Shown here: piece after piece, positions 17,781 to 30,986 of the stretch
Layout of the letters: each line of letters opens with the position of its first letter
How positions within the stretch are numbered: the first letter of the stretch is position 1
NCBI GenBank assembly: GCA_017308475.1
Contig: JAFKEU010000008.1
Span: forward strand, 62,001-126,000
DNA length: 64,000 nucleotides
Direction of reading: 5' to 3'
Source: Alphaproteobacteria bacterium
GTDB lineage: Bacteria; Pseudomonadota; Alphaproteobacteria; Micropepsales; Micropepsaceae
Notes under the pieces: model-generated
Database searches by the model: none
The model's input: the letters and a program-made list of their open reading frames with translations, nothing else
Told to the model about the DNA's origin: nothing
Position numbers and translations under genes: made by a program

Positions 17781-18286
17781 CAGGATTTTTCCTTGCTGCG
17801 TTTGACGAGTGCCCGCGCGACGGCGGGCGTGGTGAAGGGCGCGATGTCGCCGCCCAGGATGGCGATTTCCCTGACCAGGCGGGACGATATCGCCTGGTGC
17901 ATGGGATCGGCCATCAGGAAGACGGTCTCGACCTCGCTGCTGAGGCGCTGGTTCATCGCCACCATCTGGAATTCATACTCGAAGTCCGACACGGCGCGCA
18001 GGCCGCGCACGATCACCTGGGCGCCGACCTCGGCGGCAAAATGGACCAGAAGCGTGTCGAAGGGGCGAACCTCGATGGTGGCGGGGCCGGCCACCTTTGC
18101 GGCTTCCTCGCGCAGCATGGCGACACGCTCGCCCAGGGTGAACATCGGCGCCTTGGCGGCATTGGTGGTCACCCCGATCACCAGATGATCGACCAGCTTT
18201 ACCGCGCGGCTGATGATGTCCAGATGGCCCAGGGTGACGGGATCGAAGGTACCGGGGTAAAGGCCGACCAGCCTGCGTCCGTTCAT
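17780..18286 (-). CDS. coaD: Phosphopantetheine adenylyltransferase
   Basis: A 168-residue enzyme that adenylylates 4'-phosphopantetheine to dephospho-CoA. It starts at the ATG at 18286, overlapping the gyrA stop by four bases (ATGA). [18 protein letters not shown] holds the T-x-G-H nucleotidyltransferase motif, [18 protein letters not shown] is the phosphopantetheine-binding segment and [13 protein letters not shown] is the ISSTxVR-like ATP motif. Length is normal. Its translation appears coupled both to gyrA and ppiB. Confidence 0.96.
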   Translation of the reverse strand: MNGRRLVGLYPGTFDPVTLGHLDIISRAVKLVDHLVIGVTTNAAKAPMFTLGERVAMLREEAAKVAGPATIEVRPFDTLLVHFAAEVGAQVIVRGLRAVSDFEYEFQMVAMNQRLSSEVETVFLMADPMHQAISSRLVREIAILGGDIAPFTTPAVARALVKRSKEKS

Positions 18287-21015
18287 GACGGACTGCCGTC
18301 GTCGGCGATGCGCTCGACCGACACCACCCGCTCGCCTTCTTCCACGCGGAAGACCGTCACGCCCTGGGTCGCGCGGCCGGCCACGCGGATGCCGGCCACG
18401 GGCACGCGGATGGTCTGGCCGCCCTCGGAAATCAGCATCAGGTCGTCGCTTTCCTCCACGGGGAAGGACGCAACGATCGCCTTGTTGCGGTTCTTCATGT
18501 CCATGGCCCATGTCCCCTGGGCGCCGCCGCGGCCCATGACGCGATACTCATAAGAACTCGTGCGCTTGCCGTAGCCGGAACTGGAAATGGTCAGCACGAA
18601 CTGCTCGCGCGCGCCAAGTTCGGCATAGCGCTGGGGCGACAGCGAAATCTCCTCGCCGACCATCTCCGTCTCGTCGCCCGCATCCTCGGCACCCTGCTCC
18701 ACTTCCTCGCCGGTGACGGCGCGGCGGGCGGCGTTTGACTGCCGCAGATAGGCCTGGGCCTCTGCCGGGGTGATGTCGGTATGCCGCAACAGGGCCAGGC
18801 TCACCACTTCGTCGCCCGCTGCCAGCTTGATGCCGCGCACGCCGGTCGACGCCCGGCTCTGGAATACGCGCAAGTCCGCCATGGCAAAGCGGATGCAGCG
18901 GCCGTTGCGTGTGGTCAGCAGCACATCGTCGCGCTCGGTGCAGGTGGCAACGCCGACGATGCCGTCGCCCGCCTCCAGCTTCATGGCGATCTTGCCGTTC
19001 TTGTTGACGTTTATGAAATCGGACAGCTGGTTGCGCCGCACGTCGCCCGAGCGGGTGGCGAACACCACGTTCAGTTCTTCCCACTCATTCTCGTTTTCCG
19101 GCAACGCCAGGATGGTGGTGATGCGCTCGCCCTGCGCCAGCGGCAAAAGATTGACCATCGCCTTGCCCTTGCCGGCGATGCGCGCTTCGGGCAGGCGCCA
19201 GACCTTGAGCTTGTAGGCCATGCCGGTGGAGGAGAAGAACAGCAGCCACGCATGGGTCGAGGCGACGAACAGCGAGGTGACGAAATCCTCGTCACGGGTC
19301 GCCATGCCCGAACGGCCCTTGCCGCCGCGGCCCTGCACGCGGTACTCGGCCAGGGGCGTGCGCTTGATATAGCCGGCGTGGGTGACGGTGACAGCGACAT
19401 CCTCGCGCTCGATCAGCGCCTCGTCCTCGATCTCGATGTCGGCGTCGATCAGCTCGGTCCTGCGCGGGGTGGCGAAACCCTCGCGGACCTCGGTCAATTC
19501 GTCCCGGATGATGGTCAGCACGCGCCCGCGGCTGGACAGGATGTCCAGATAGTCGGCGATCGCCAGGCCCAGCTTCTGGGCTTCGTCGTTGATCTCGTCG
19601 CGGCCCAGCGCGGTCAGCCGTTGCAGGCGCAACTCCAGGATGGCGCGCGCCTGTTCTTCCGACAGGCGGATGGTGCCGGCCTCTTCCACCTTGTGGCGCG
19701 GATCGGCGATCAGCTTGACCAGCGGCGCCACATCATCCGCCGGCCAGTCGCGTGCCATCAGCTGTTCGCGCGCGGCGCCCGCGTCGGGGGCGGCGCGGAT
19801 CAGGCGGATCACCTCGTCGATATTGGCCACCGCCACCGCCAGGCCGACCAGCACATGGCCGCGGTCACGCGCCTTGCCCAGTTCATACTTGGTGCGGCGG
19901 GTGACGACTTCCTCGCGGAAGCCCACGAAGGATGCGATCAGCTCCTTCAGGTTCATCTGAACCGGACGGCCGTCATTGAGCGCCAGCATGTTGACGCCGA
20001 AACTCTGCTGCAGGTTGGAGAAGCGGTAGAGCTGGTTCAGCACCACCTCGCTGGAGGCGTCGCGCTTGAGCTCGATCACCATGCGCATGCCGCTGCGGTC
20101 GCTTTCGTCGCGGATGTCGGAAATGCCCTCGATCCGCTTGTCGCGCACAAGTTCGGCGATGCGTTCCATCAGCACCGCCTTGTTCACCTGATAGGGCAGT
20201 TCGGTGACGATGATGGCGTCGCGGTCCTTGCGAATCTCCTCAACCGCACAGCGCGCGCGCATCAGGATGGAGCCGCGGCCCCTGGCCAGCGCGGCGCGGG
20301 CATTCTGCTTGCCGATCAGAAGCGCGCCGGTCGGAAAGTCCGGGCCCGGCACGATCTCGGTCAGCCGCTCCAGGTTGATGGCCGGGTCCTCCATATAGGC
20401 CAGGCAGGCGTCGATCACCTCGCCCAGATTGTGGGGCGGGATGTTGGTGGCCATGCCCACCGCTATGCCGGCCGAGCCGTTGACCAGCAGATTGGGAAAG
20501 CGCGAGGGCAGCACCGACGGTTCCCGTTCGGTGCCGTCGTAATTGTCGCGGAAATCGACCGTGTCCTTGTCGATATCCTCAGTCAGGAAATGGGCGATGC
20601 GGGCGCGCCGGACCTCGGTATAGCGCATGGCGGCGGGCGGATCGCCATCGACAGAGCCGAAATTGCCCTGCCCGTCGATGAGCGGGGCGCGCATGGAAAA
20701 ACCCTGCGCCATGCGCACCAGTGCGTCATAGATCGACTGGTCGCCATGGGGGTGGTACTTGCCGATGACGTCGCCGACCACGCGTGCGGATTTGCGATAG
20801 GCCTTGTTCCAGTCATAGCCGTTCTCGTGCATCGAAAAGAGGATGCGCCGGTGCACGGGCTTCAGGCCGTCGCGCGCGTCGGGCAGCGCGCGCTGCACGA
20901 TCACGCTCATGGCGTAATCGAGATAGGAGCGCTTCAGCTCGTCTTCGACGGCAATGGACGGCGCGGGCTGGCCGCCTTCGGGGGGCGGTGGCTTGATCTC
21001 GGATTCGTCGCTCAA
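18283..21015 (-). CDS. gyrA: DNA gyrase subunit A
   Basis: A 910-residue type II topoisomerase subunit; with GyrB it introduces negative supercoils. The breakage-reunion domain starts at [17 protein letters not shown]; the catalytic tyrosine is Y132 in AAMRYTEV. The C-terminal domain has the GyrA-box-like motif [11 protein letters not shown] and further six-bladed repeats, so this is GyrA, not ParC. In the quinolone-determining region the sequence is [11 protein letters not shown]93 stands where E. coli has S83, while the D87 equivalent (D97) is kept. An acidic insertion near residues 770-800 ([14 protein letters not shown]) is typical of alphaproteobacteria. It heads gyrA-coaD-ppiB. Confidence 0.97.
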   Translation of the reverse strand: MSDESEIKPPPPEGGQPAPSIAVEDELKRSYLDYAMSVIVQRALPDARDGLKPVHRRILFSMHENGYDWNKAYRKSARVVGDVIGKYHPHGDQSIYDALVRMAQGFSMRAPLIDGQGNFGSVDGDPPAAMRYTEVRRARIAHFLTEDIDKDTVDFRDNYDGTEREPSVLPSRFPNLLVNGSAGIAVGMATNIPPHNLGEVIDACLAYMEDPAINLERLTEIVPGPDFPTGALLIGKQNARAALARGRGSILMRARCAVEEIRKDRDAIIVTELPYQVNKAVLMERIAELVRDKRIEGISDIRDESDRSGMRMVIELKRDASSEVVLNQLYRFSNLQQSFGVNMLALNDGRPVQMNLKELIASFVGFREEVVTRRTKYELGKARDRGHVLVGLAVAVANIDEVIRLIRAAPDAGAAREQLMARDWPADDVAPLVKLIADPRHKVEEAGTIRLSEEQARAILELRLQRLTALGRDEINDEAQKLGLAIADYLDILSSRGRVLTIIRDELTEVREGFATPRRTELIDADIEIEDEALIEREDVAVTVTHAGYIKRTPLAEYRVQGRGGKGRSGMATRDEDFVTSLFVASTHAWLLFFSSTGMAYKLKVWRLPEARIAGKGKAMVNLLPLAQGERITTILALPENENEWEELNVVFATRSGDVRRNQLSDFINVNKNGKIAMKLEAGDGIVGVATCTERDDVLLTTRNGRCIRFAMADLRVFQSRASTGVRGIKLAAGDEVVSLALLRHTDITPAEAQAYLRQSNAARRAVTGEEVEQGAEDAGDETEMVGEEISLSPQRYAELGAREQFVLTISSSGYGKRTSSYEYRVMGRGGAQGTWAMDMKNRNKAIVASFPVEESDDLMLISEGGQTIRVPVAGIRVAGRATQGVTVFRVEEGERVVSVERIADDGSPS

Positions 21016-21223
21016 AAACTGGCCTCGAAAGTCCCCTGTCCTGGTCCCAGAAAGCCGGGAGGACGGGGCTCGAACTGGGCCGTTTTTGTAGCATTTTTGA
21101 CGCCGCCAATGCCAGCGAAATGGCCGGCCCGGACGGTGTCATAAGGCGTTGATTTCAAATCGTATTTTGACCGCGCGCGCGGCCCCGTGGAAAGCCCCGC
21201 CGGGCGCATGCGAAAAGCGCTGC

Positions 21224-21679
21224 CTAGAACGGAATCTCGTCGTCCATTTCGTCGCGCTGGAAGCTGGCCGGCTGCTCGCGCGCGCCTCCGCCATAGCCCA
21301 CTTCGCCGCCGCCGCCACCACCGCCGCTGCGGCCGTCCAGCATGGTCAGTTCGCCGCGAAAATTCTGCAGCACCACTTCGGTGGAGTATTTCTCCTGGCC
21401 GTCCTTGTCTGTCCATTTGCGGGTCTGCAACTGGCCCTCGACATAGACTTTGGAACCCTTCTTCAGATACTTCTCCGCCACCTCGGCCAGGTTCTTGTTG
21501 AAGATCACCACCCGGTGCCATTCGGTCTTTTCCTTGCGCTCGCCACTGGCCTTGTCGCGCCAGGTCTCGGAGGTGGCCACCGACAGGTTCACCACCGCAT
21601 CGCCGCTGGTCATGCGGCGCACTTCCGGGTCCTTGCCCAGATTGCCCACCAAAATCACCTTGTTGACGCTGCCGGCCAT
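21224..21679 (-). CDS. ssb: Single-stranded DNA-binding protein
   Basis: A 151-residue SSB: an N-terminal OB fold ([17 protein letters not shown], then [22 protein letters not shown]) to about residue 110, a glycine-rich linker and the acidic tip DDEIPF that recruits replication and repair proteins. It protects ssDNA during replication, recombination and repair. It is divergent from uvrA across a 177-bp spacer that carries an SOS box overlapping its promoter, so DNA damage should induce it. Confidence 0.97.
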   Translation of the reverse strand: MAGSVNKVILVGNLGKDPEVRRMTSGDAVVNLSVATSETWRDKASGERKEKTEWHRVVIFNKNLAEVAEKYLKKGSKVYVEGQLQTRKWTDKDGQEKYSTEVVLQNFRGELTMLDGRSGGGGGGGEVGYGGGAREQPASFQRDEMDDEIPF

Positions 21680-21734
21680 GACCCATCTCTCCCGAATTCC
21701 GCCTGGACCATAGGACCCGGCGCGACACTATGCA

Positions 21735-21762
21735 TTGGGCATAGCATGTTCGTTCCTATTAT
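21735..21762 (+). promoter_or_regulatory. uvrA promoter
   Basis: On the forward strand TTGGGC (21735-21740) and TATTAT (21757-21762) are 16 bp apart. The -10 uses the same bases as the ssb -10 read in the other direction and is covered by the SOS box. Predicted start is near 21769. Confidence 0.5.
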
Positions 21763-21766
21763 GTTC
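21752..21766. promoter_or_regulatory. LexA SOS box shared by ssb and uvrA
   Basis: GTTC-CTATTAT-GTTC exactly matches the direct-repeat LexA site GTTC-N7-GTTC of alphaproteobacteria. It lies 73 bp before the ssb ATG and 91 bp before the uvrA ATG and covers the -10 elements of both putative promoters, so bound LexA should block both. An extra GTTC is at 21748-21751 directly before it. Confidence 0.9.
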
Positions 21767-21784
21767 TAGTCAGATTCGAGTCAA
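21756..21784 (-). promoter_or_regulatory. ssb promoter
   Basis: On the reverse strand TTGACT (21779-21784) and TAATAG (21756-21761) are 17 bp apart, close to the sigma-70 consensus. The -10 is inside the SOS box. Predicted start is near 21749, giving a leader of about 70 nt. Confidence 0.65.
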
Positions 21785-21856
21785 TCCCCAACTAATGTGC
21801 ACCGGACGATCGCCGTCTTGCGTATCCCCGGTTCCGACCCCATCTGTGGCCTTCCC

Positions 21857-24736
<2,880 letters not shown>

Positions 24737-24748
24737 CCCGCCGCATGT

Positions 24749-25612
24749 TCACGCCGGCTGTACGGCACTCTCGCCCTTCAGCGCCCGCCAGGCCGAAACA
24801 CTGGCGCCGCAGAACAGCGCGATCAGCACCGGCGAGAACAGAAAGCCCAGCCCACTCATCAGCGGCAGCACCTGGCGCGCGCGCATCAGACCCGACAGCA
24901 TCAGCATCTTGTCGCCCGCGGTGCTGACTACGGGCGCCGGGCCCGCCAGCAGCGTCTCCGCCACCGATGCCACCGCCAGCACCGGCACGAACACCGCCAT
25001 CAGCACCGCCAGCAGGCGCCAGTAATTGCCCGCCGACAGCCCCCAGCTGCGACGCAGCGCCGGCGCCGTCTCGGCCACTGCCACCGCGGGCAACAGCATC
25101 AGGAAACGCGGCGCACCCGCCAGCAGCAGCCCATACAGCATCAGCATCAGCAGATAGCCGGCCTGGGCCTCGCCCACATGGCCGCCGATCATCAGCGCCA
25201 GCAGCGGATTGCTTACCAGGACCAGGGTCAGCATCAGCAGAATTCCAAGGCCCACCAGCCCGGCCAGGGCGCGGAACATGCGCCATTCCAGCGCGCCGAA
25301 GGAGAAGTGCACCACCGCCCCGCCCTGGCGCTGGCCCAGCGCCAGTTGCACCACCGAGACCAGCATCACCGCATAAAGCAGCAGCGCCGCCATCAGATAG
25401 CCCAGCATCATCAGGATGGACGGGCCCAGGCTGGCGGCATTGCCGGCGGCCAGCGCGTCGATCAGGTCATTGTAGTAGCGCTGGAAGGTGAAGAACCCCA
25501 TGACCGTGGTCAGCAGCATCGGCACCCAGATCAGGCCGATCACCGCACCCAGATGGTGCATGGCAAAAAGATATGCATCGCGAATGATCACGATGACGGA
25601 CAAGCGCGGCAT
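24749..25612 (-). CDS. Hypothetical membrane protein, about six TM helices
   Basis: A 287-residue integral membrane protein of unknown function. Hydrophobic segments are near residues 18-42, 66-92, 110-135, 148-172, 192-215 and 245-270. A motif-like ALRRSWGLSAGNYWRLLAV lies before the fifth helix; an A-[LF]-x-x-S-[WF]-x-L-x-x-G-N-x-x-[RK] pattern is seen in DUF975/YciC-like and glycerophosphodiester-phosphodiesterase membrane domains, so a distant relation to that superfamily is possible. It follows the small gene at 25622 by 9 bp, and the two probably form an operon, convergent with uvrA. Confidence 0.65.
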   Translation of the reverse strand: MPRLSVIVIIRDAYLFAMHHLGAVIGLIWVPMLLTTVMGFFTFQRYYNDLIDALAAGNAASLGPSILMMLGYLMAALLLYAVMLVSVVQLALGQRQGGAVVHFSFGALEWRMFRALAGLVGLGILLMLTLVLVSNPLLALMIGGHVGEAQAGYLLMLMLYGLLLAGAPRFLMLLPAVAVAETAPALRRSWGLSAGNYWRLLAVLMAVFVPVLAVASVAETLLAGPAPVVSTAGDKMLMLSGLMRARQVLPLMSGLGFLFSPVLIALFCGASVSAWRALKGESAVQPA

Positions 25613-25621
25613 CAGATGCCC

Positions 25622-25873
25622 TTAAAACTCATCGAACGGGCGCAGATCGTCGAACACCGGTGCCCTGGGGGCAGTAGCCTCGTGCCACAGGCCCAGGGCC
25701 CAGGCGGTTACGGCAGCGACCACGGGAGTGCGCGCCAGATCGGTCAACGGCCCCGTGACGACGGCCAGCTTGCGGCGCGGCACGAAGGCGGCCACGCCGA
25801 TCGCGGCGGCGGCCAGAATGCCGGCGCCCAGCGCCAGCCTTGCGTAATTGGTACCCTTGCCGGTATCGGCCAT
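25622..25873 (-). CDS. Small hypothetical membrane protein
   Basis: An 83-residue protein I do not recognise. It starts at the ATG at 25873 with AGGA nine nt upstream; the ATG at 25882 sits directly on that site and is less likely. There is one clear hydrophobic helix (residues about 11-29, ending in PRRK) and a weaker one near residues 45-62 (TPVVAAVTAWALGLW), then an acidic tail ending DDLRPFDEF. It lies upstream of the six-TM protein at 24749 and is divergent from trmFO. Confidence 0.6.
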   Translation of the reverse strand: MADTGKGTNYARLALGAGILAAAAIGVAAFVPRRKLAVVTGPLTDLARTPVVAAVTAWALGLWHEATAPRAPVFDDLRPFDEF

Positions 25874-26099
25874 CTTCTTCATTCCTTTTGATGGACTATA
25901 GGCGCCGCGCCTGCTTCCTGTCATCCGCAACTGCTGTTTCCTCAAGGCATTTTTGCCGCGCGTCATCTCCTGGACACGCTTTGACCGCCGTTATCGAGCC
26001 GGCGATGAAAAGGATTAAACCGCAACAATATTAAGGTGTTCCAAACTAGGAATTTTGTCCGGATCGCGCCTGCCGCCTCGACCTGCTAGAGCCCTCGCC

Positions 26100-27464
26100 A
26101 TGAACAAAAAGCTTCACGTTATCGGCGGCGGGCTGGCGGGCTCGGAAGCGGCCTGGCAGGCGGCCGAAGCCGGCGCCGATGTCGTGCTGCACGAGATGCG
26201 GCCCACCCGCGCCACCTTCGCCCACCAGACCGATTCGCTGGCAGAACTGGTCTGCTCCAACTCCTTCCGCTCCGACGACGCGCTGAACAATGCGGTCGGC
26301 CTGCTGCACGAGGAAATGCGCCGCGCCGGCTCGCTGGTGATGCGCACGGCCGACGCCCACAAGCTGCCCGCGGGCGGCGCGCTGGCGGTGGACCGGCATG
26401 GCTTTTCCGCCGCCGTCACCCAGGCGATCGAGACCCACCCGCGCATTACCGTCGCACGCAAAGCGGTGGAAACATTGCCTCCGCCCGAATGGGGCCGCAC
26501 CATCATCGCCACCGGCCCGCTGACCTCGCCCGCACTGGCGGCCTCGATCGCCGAGGCTACCGGCGAGGAGCACCTGGCCTTCTTCGACGCCATAGCGCCC
26601 ATCGTGCACCGGGAATCGATCGACTTTTCCATCGCCTGGTTCCAGTCGCGTTACGACAAGCAGGGGCCAGGGGGCGGCGATGCCGACTATATCAACCTGC
26701 CGCTGGACGAAGCGCAGTACCAAGCCTTCGTCGCCGCCCTGCTGGCGGGCGAAAAGACCGATTTCAAGGAGTGGGAAAAATCCACGCCCTACTTCGAGGC
26801 GTGCCTTCCCATCGAGGTGATGGCCGCCCGCGGGCTGGACACGCTGCGCTTCGGGCCGATGAAGCCGGTGGGCCTGGCCGATCCGCGCACCGGCACGCGG
26901 CCTCATGCGGTGGTGCAATTGCGCCAGGACAATGCGCTGGGCACGCTGTGGAACATGGTGGGCTTCCAGACCAAGCTGCGGCACGGCGAGCAGGTGCGCA
27001 TCTTCCGCACCATTCCCGGGCTGGCCGATGCACAATTCGCGCGGCTGGGCGGGCTTCACCGCAACACATTCATTAATTCGCCGCGCCTGCTGGACGGGCA
27101 ACTGCGTCTCAAATCGCATCCCCATCTGTCCTTCGCCGGTCAGGTGACGGGCGTCGAAGGCTATGTCGAAAGCGCGGCCATCGGCCTTCTGGCGGGCCGC
27201 TTCGCGGCGTGCGAGCTGGCGGAACAAAGCGCCCTGCCGCCGCCGCCCACCACCGCCTTCGGGGCGCTTCTGGCCCATATCACGGGGGGCGCCGATGTGG
27301 CGACCTTCCAGCCCATGAACGTCAATTTCGGCCTGTTCCCCGAGCTGCCGAAATCGGCCCGCATCCGGGGCCGGGACCGCAAGCAGGCGCTGGCGCGGCG
27401 CGCGCTGGACGATGTTGACACCTGGCTGGCCAATCGCCCGGCAAACCGCAACGCCGCCGAATAA
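26100..27464 (+). CDS. trmFO: Methylenetetrahydrofolate-tRNA-(uracil-5-)-methyltransferase
   Basis: A 454-residue FAD- and folate-dependent enzyme that makes ribothymidine at U54 of tRNA using methylenetetrahydrofolate. The N-terminal FAD motif is [27 protein letters not shown] holds the conserved cysteine of the TrmFO active site; [28 protein letters not shown] and [16 protein letters not shown] follow, and [16 protein letters not shown] near the C-terminus is the second flavin motif that is shared with GidA/MnmG. It starts at the ATG at 26100; an upstream in-frame start at 26055 adds a Pro/Arg-rich stretch not seen in the family. Its presence replaces TrmA. Confidence 0.96.
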   Translation: MNKKLHVIGGGLAGSEAAWQAAEAGADVVLHEMRPTRATFAHQTDSLAELVCSNSFRSDDALNNAVGLLHEEMRRAGSLVMRTADAHKLPAGGALAVDRHGFSAAVTQAIETHPRITVARKAVETLPPPEWGRTIIATGPLTSPALAASIAEATGEEHLAFFDAIAPIVHRESIDFSIAWFQSRYDKQGPGGGDADYINLPLDEAQYQAFVAALLAGEKTDFKEWEKSTPYFEACLPIEVMAARGLDTLRFGPMKPVGLADPRTGTRPHAVVQLRQDNALGTLWNMVGFQTKLRHGEQVRIFRTIPGLADAQFARLGGLHRNTFINSPRLLDGQLRLKSHPHLSFAGQVTGVEGYVESAAIGLLAGRFAACELAEQSALPPPPTTAFGALLAHITGGADVATFQPMNVNFGLFPELPKSARIRGRDRKQALARRALDDVDTWLANRPANRNAAE

Positions 27465-27536
27465 GGCAAGGCAAACCACACCGGGGGGACTGGCGAAACC
27501 CGCCCCCAATCCATACGTTTGGAAGGAAGCAAGCGT

Positions 27537-27947
27537 ATGGACACCAGCATGGACATCCCCCTGGAGCTCTCCTTCCACAACATCGAACCCTCCGACGCGC
27601 TGAAAGAGGCGGCGCGGGGCCACGTCGCCCGGTTGGAGCAGTATCACGACCACATAATCGGCTGCCGCGTGGTGATCGAACTGCCGCACAAAAGCCAGAA
27701 GGCCAGCGGCAACCAGCCCGATGTGCACATCGTGATCCGCGTGCCGGGCAAGGAGATCGTGGTCAGCCGCGGCCTTAACCACAACGGCCACAAGAAGGCC
27801 GACAACGACGCCTATGCCGTACTGGATGAAGCCTTCACCACCGCCCAGCAGCAGCTGAAGGATTGGCGCCGCGTGGCCCATGGGGATGTGAAATACAAGA
27901 GCGGCGAACCCCGCGGCGCTGCCGGCGACAGCGGCCTTGAAAGCTAG
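27537..27947 (+). CDS. HPF/RaiA-family ribosome-associated protein
   Basis: A 136-residue protein of the ribosomal S30AE/HPF family, which bind the 30S decoding region and promote hibernation. It has the family's SFHNIEPSDALKEAARGHVARLE opening helix region, a central strand segment VHIVIRVPGKEIVVSRG and the helix DAYAVLDEAFTTAQQQLKDW. It lacks the C-terminal dimerisation domain of long HPF. The ATG at 27537 has GGAAGGAAG 7 nt upstream. A conserved His-Asn-Gly-His stretch between strand and helix departs from E. coli HPF, so it may be a distinct short subfamily. It follows trmFO by 72 bp and is followed by the palindromic element. Confidence 0.8.
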   Translation: MDTSMDIPLELSFHNIEPSDALKEAARGHVARLEQYHDHIIGCRVVIELPHKSQKASGNQPDVHIVIRVPGKEIVVSRGLNHNGHKKADNDAYAVLDEAFTTAQQQLKDWRRVAHGDVKYKSGEPRGAAGDSGLES

Positions 27948-27952
27948 GTTGT

Positions 27953-28152
27953 ATCGACATTCATTGCACACTTCCTCTCCCCTTGAGGGGTCCGAAGGAC
28001 GGGCGTGCGGCCAAGCGCGCCCAGTGGAGGAAGAAAAATCATTGGGTTAGCGGAGCGATAGCGACGCTCAACCCATTGATTTTTCAGGTGAGGGGTGCGT
28101 TGGGATGTGCCCCCTCAAGGGGAGAGGGAAACCGGATTTCTCGAATGTCGAT
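27953..28152. repeat. 200-bp nested palindromic element (REP/MITE-like)
   Basis: Three concentric inverted repeats share one centre. The outer pair is ATCGACATTC (27953-27962) and GAATGTCGAT (28143-28152), perfect over 10 bp. The middle pair is CCTCTCCCCTTGAGGGG (27974-27990) and its exact complement (28111-28127), 17 bp. The inner pair (28034-28053 with 28065-28084, AAAAATCATTGGGTTAGCG against CGCTCAACCCATTGATTTTT) is nearly perfect with a 11-12-nt loop. It fills the whole spacer between convergent hpf and the phytoene-synthase-like gene. The inner hairpin has A-run and T-run flanks and could terminate both transcripts. No ORF for a transposase is inside. Confidence 0.85.
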
Positions 28153-28157
28153 TGGTC

Positions 28158-28982
28158 CTAGAGCCGCCGCTTCATCGCGGCGCTGAGCAGAGCCATTTGC
28201 CGTCGATGTATCGACACGTCGCGCGGCTTTTCCAGATTGCGCAGATAGACCGGCACCAGCGCCGCCGGCAGGATGGCGGCAAGCGCCGCGCCGGGCCTCG
28301 GCCCGCGCCGCGCTGCCAGGAAATGATCGCGCGCGCGCAACGCCACCTGACGCACCACCGCGGTCCGGCGCGCTTCGCCCCGCTCCAGGTGAAAGAATTC
28401 CTCCGGCGTCACACTGATCGCCCCCAGAAGATCCAGTGGCAGGTAAAGCTTGTGTCTTCCATTGTGAAAAGCCAGCGAACGCAGGATGCCGGTCAGGCCA
28501 TAAGCCAGCCCCGCCTCCTTTACCCGCGCCGGATCGCCGCCCAGGATGGTGGCGGCAATGCGCATCAGGGCGCCGCTGGTCGCATCGAGATAATTCTCCA
28601 GCGCGCCGAAGTCGGCGAAACGGTCGGCGGATGAATCGAAGGCGCGCGCGGCGATGATCGCTTCAAGGTCGCCCAGCTGCACCGCAGATGCCTTCAGCAG
28701 CGCTTCCAGCCCGAAGGCCACGTCATGGTTGCGTGGGCGCCCCCTTGCGGCACCTTCCGCCGTCTCGCGCCACCATTCCAGCCGGATCGCCCCCAGCATC
28801 GGCTCGCGCACGCTTTGCGCGACGCGCGCCACCTCGGCGTTGAAGGCATAAAGCGCCGTCAGATGCGGACGCAGGGGCGCCGGCGCGAACAGGGTGGCGA
28901 AATAGCGGTCGGGATCGGCCGAACGCAACGCGCCCGCAAGCCTGTTGGCCAAGGCGTTATCGAGGGCCGCGTCCGCCGGCAA
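28158..28982 (-). CDS. Phytoene/squalene-synthase-fold protein (NDUFAF6-like)
   Basis: A 274-residue all-helical protein of the squalene/phytoene synthase superfamily. It starts at a TTG one base after the secD stop, so translation is probably coupled. The fold landmarks are there (ALYAFNAEVARV, IRLEWWRE, YLDATSGALMRIAA, GLTGILRSLAFHNGRHKLYLP), but both aspartate-rich motifs needed for prenyl-diphosphate chemistry are gone (FNAEVARV in place of the first, RSLAFH in place of the second). That matches the NDUFAF6-type branch, implicated in complex I assembly in mitochondria, rather than a carotenoid or hopanoid enzyme. In alphaproteobacteria it commonly sits after secF; here it abuts secD directly. 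Confidence 0.8.
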   Translation of the reverse strand: MPADAALDNALANRLAGALRSADPDRYFATLFAPAPLRPHLTALYAFNAEVARVAQSVREPMLGAIRLEWWRETAEGAARGRPRNHDVAFGLEALLKASAVQLGDLEAIIAARAFDSSADRFADFGALENYLDATSGALMRIAATILGGDPARVKEAGLAYGLTGILRSLAFHNGRHKLYLPLDLLGAISVTPEEFFHLERGEARRTAVVRQVALRARDHFLAARRGPRPGAALAAILPAALVPVYLRNLEKPRDVSIHRRQMALLSAAMKRRL

Positions 28983-28983
28983 G

Positions 28984-30597
<1,614 letters not shown>

Positions 30598-30603
30598 GGT
30601 AGG

Positions 30604-30906
30604 CTATTCCTTGTCGGCCGGCTGGCCCTTGGCGCGCACATCGGAAATGGTGGTCTTCAGCACCCGGACCTGAACATTTTCGGCGATCTCGACCATGATC
30701 TCGGGATCGTCATTGGGCGTGGCCTTGACGATCTTTCCCAGGATACCGCCCGAAGTCACCACCGTGTCGCCGCGGCGCAGATTCTCGATCATGTTGCGCA
30801 GCTGCTTCTGCTTCTGGCTTTGCGGGCGCCAGAGAAGAAAGTAGAAGATCGCGATCATCGGCAGCGCCAGAGTCAGCGTCTGGAACAGAGGATCATTCAG
30901 ATTCAT
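30604..30906 (-). CDS. yajC: Preprotein translocase accessory subunit YajC
   Basis: A 100-residue single-TM protein that associates with SecDF. It starts at the ATG at 30906 (MNLNDPLFQTL). The TM helix is near residues 13-27 (PMIAIFYFLLWRPQ), followed by the family signature FLLWRPQSQKQKQ, then GDTVVTSGGILGKIVK and a beta-rich tail typical of the family. First gene of yajC-secD; divergent from the DUF815 gene across 80 bp, which should hold both promoters. Confidence 0.96.
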   Translation of the reverse strand: MNLNDPLFQTLTLALPMIAIFYFLLWRPQSQKQKQLRNMIENLRRGDTVVTSGGILGKIVKATPNDDPEIMVEIAENVQVRVLKTTISDVRAKGQPADKE

Positions 30907-30986
30907 AGTGCGGTTCTTTCGGTGGCGCGGGCGGACTATAGCGAGGCAGCCCTCCTTTGCAACCGTAACACATACAAGGGGTCGGG

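Noticed and set aside
18781..21144. Long open frame of 787 codons opposite gyrA
   Set aside because: It is the complement of a GC-rich gene with strong family motifs on the other strand; the translation is His/Gln/Asp-rich with no recognisable domain. The same holds for the frames at 26046-27971 (opposite trmFO), 28945-31080 (opposite secD) and 39653-41884 (opposite ppx/ppk).
21797..21856. GTG at 21797 as uvrA start
   Set aside because: It adds 20 residues absent from UvrA and shortens the leader to within 31 bp of the SOS box; [14 protein letters not shown] is the canonical start.
28158..28982. Squalene/phytoene synthase for hopanoids or carotenoids
   Set aside because: Both catalytic Asp-rich motifs are absent and no hopanoid or carotenoid genes are nearby.
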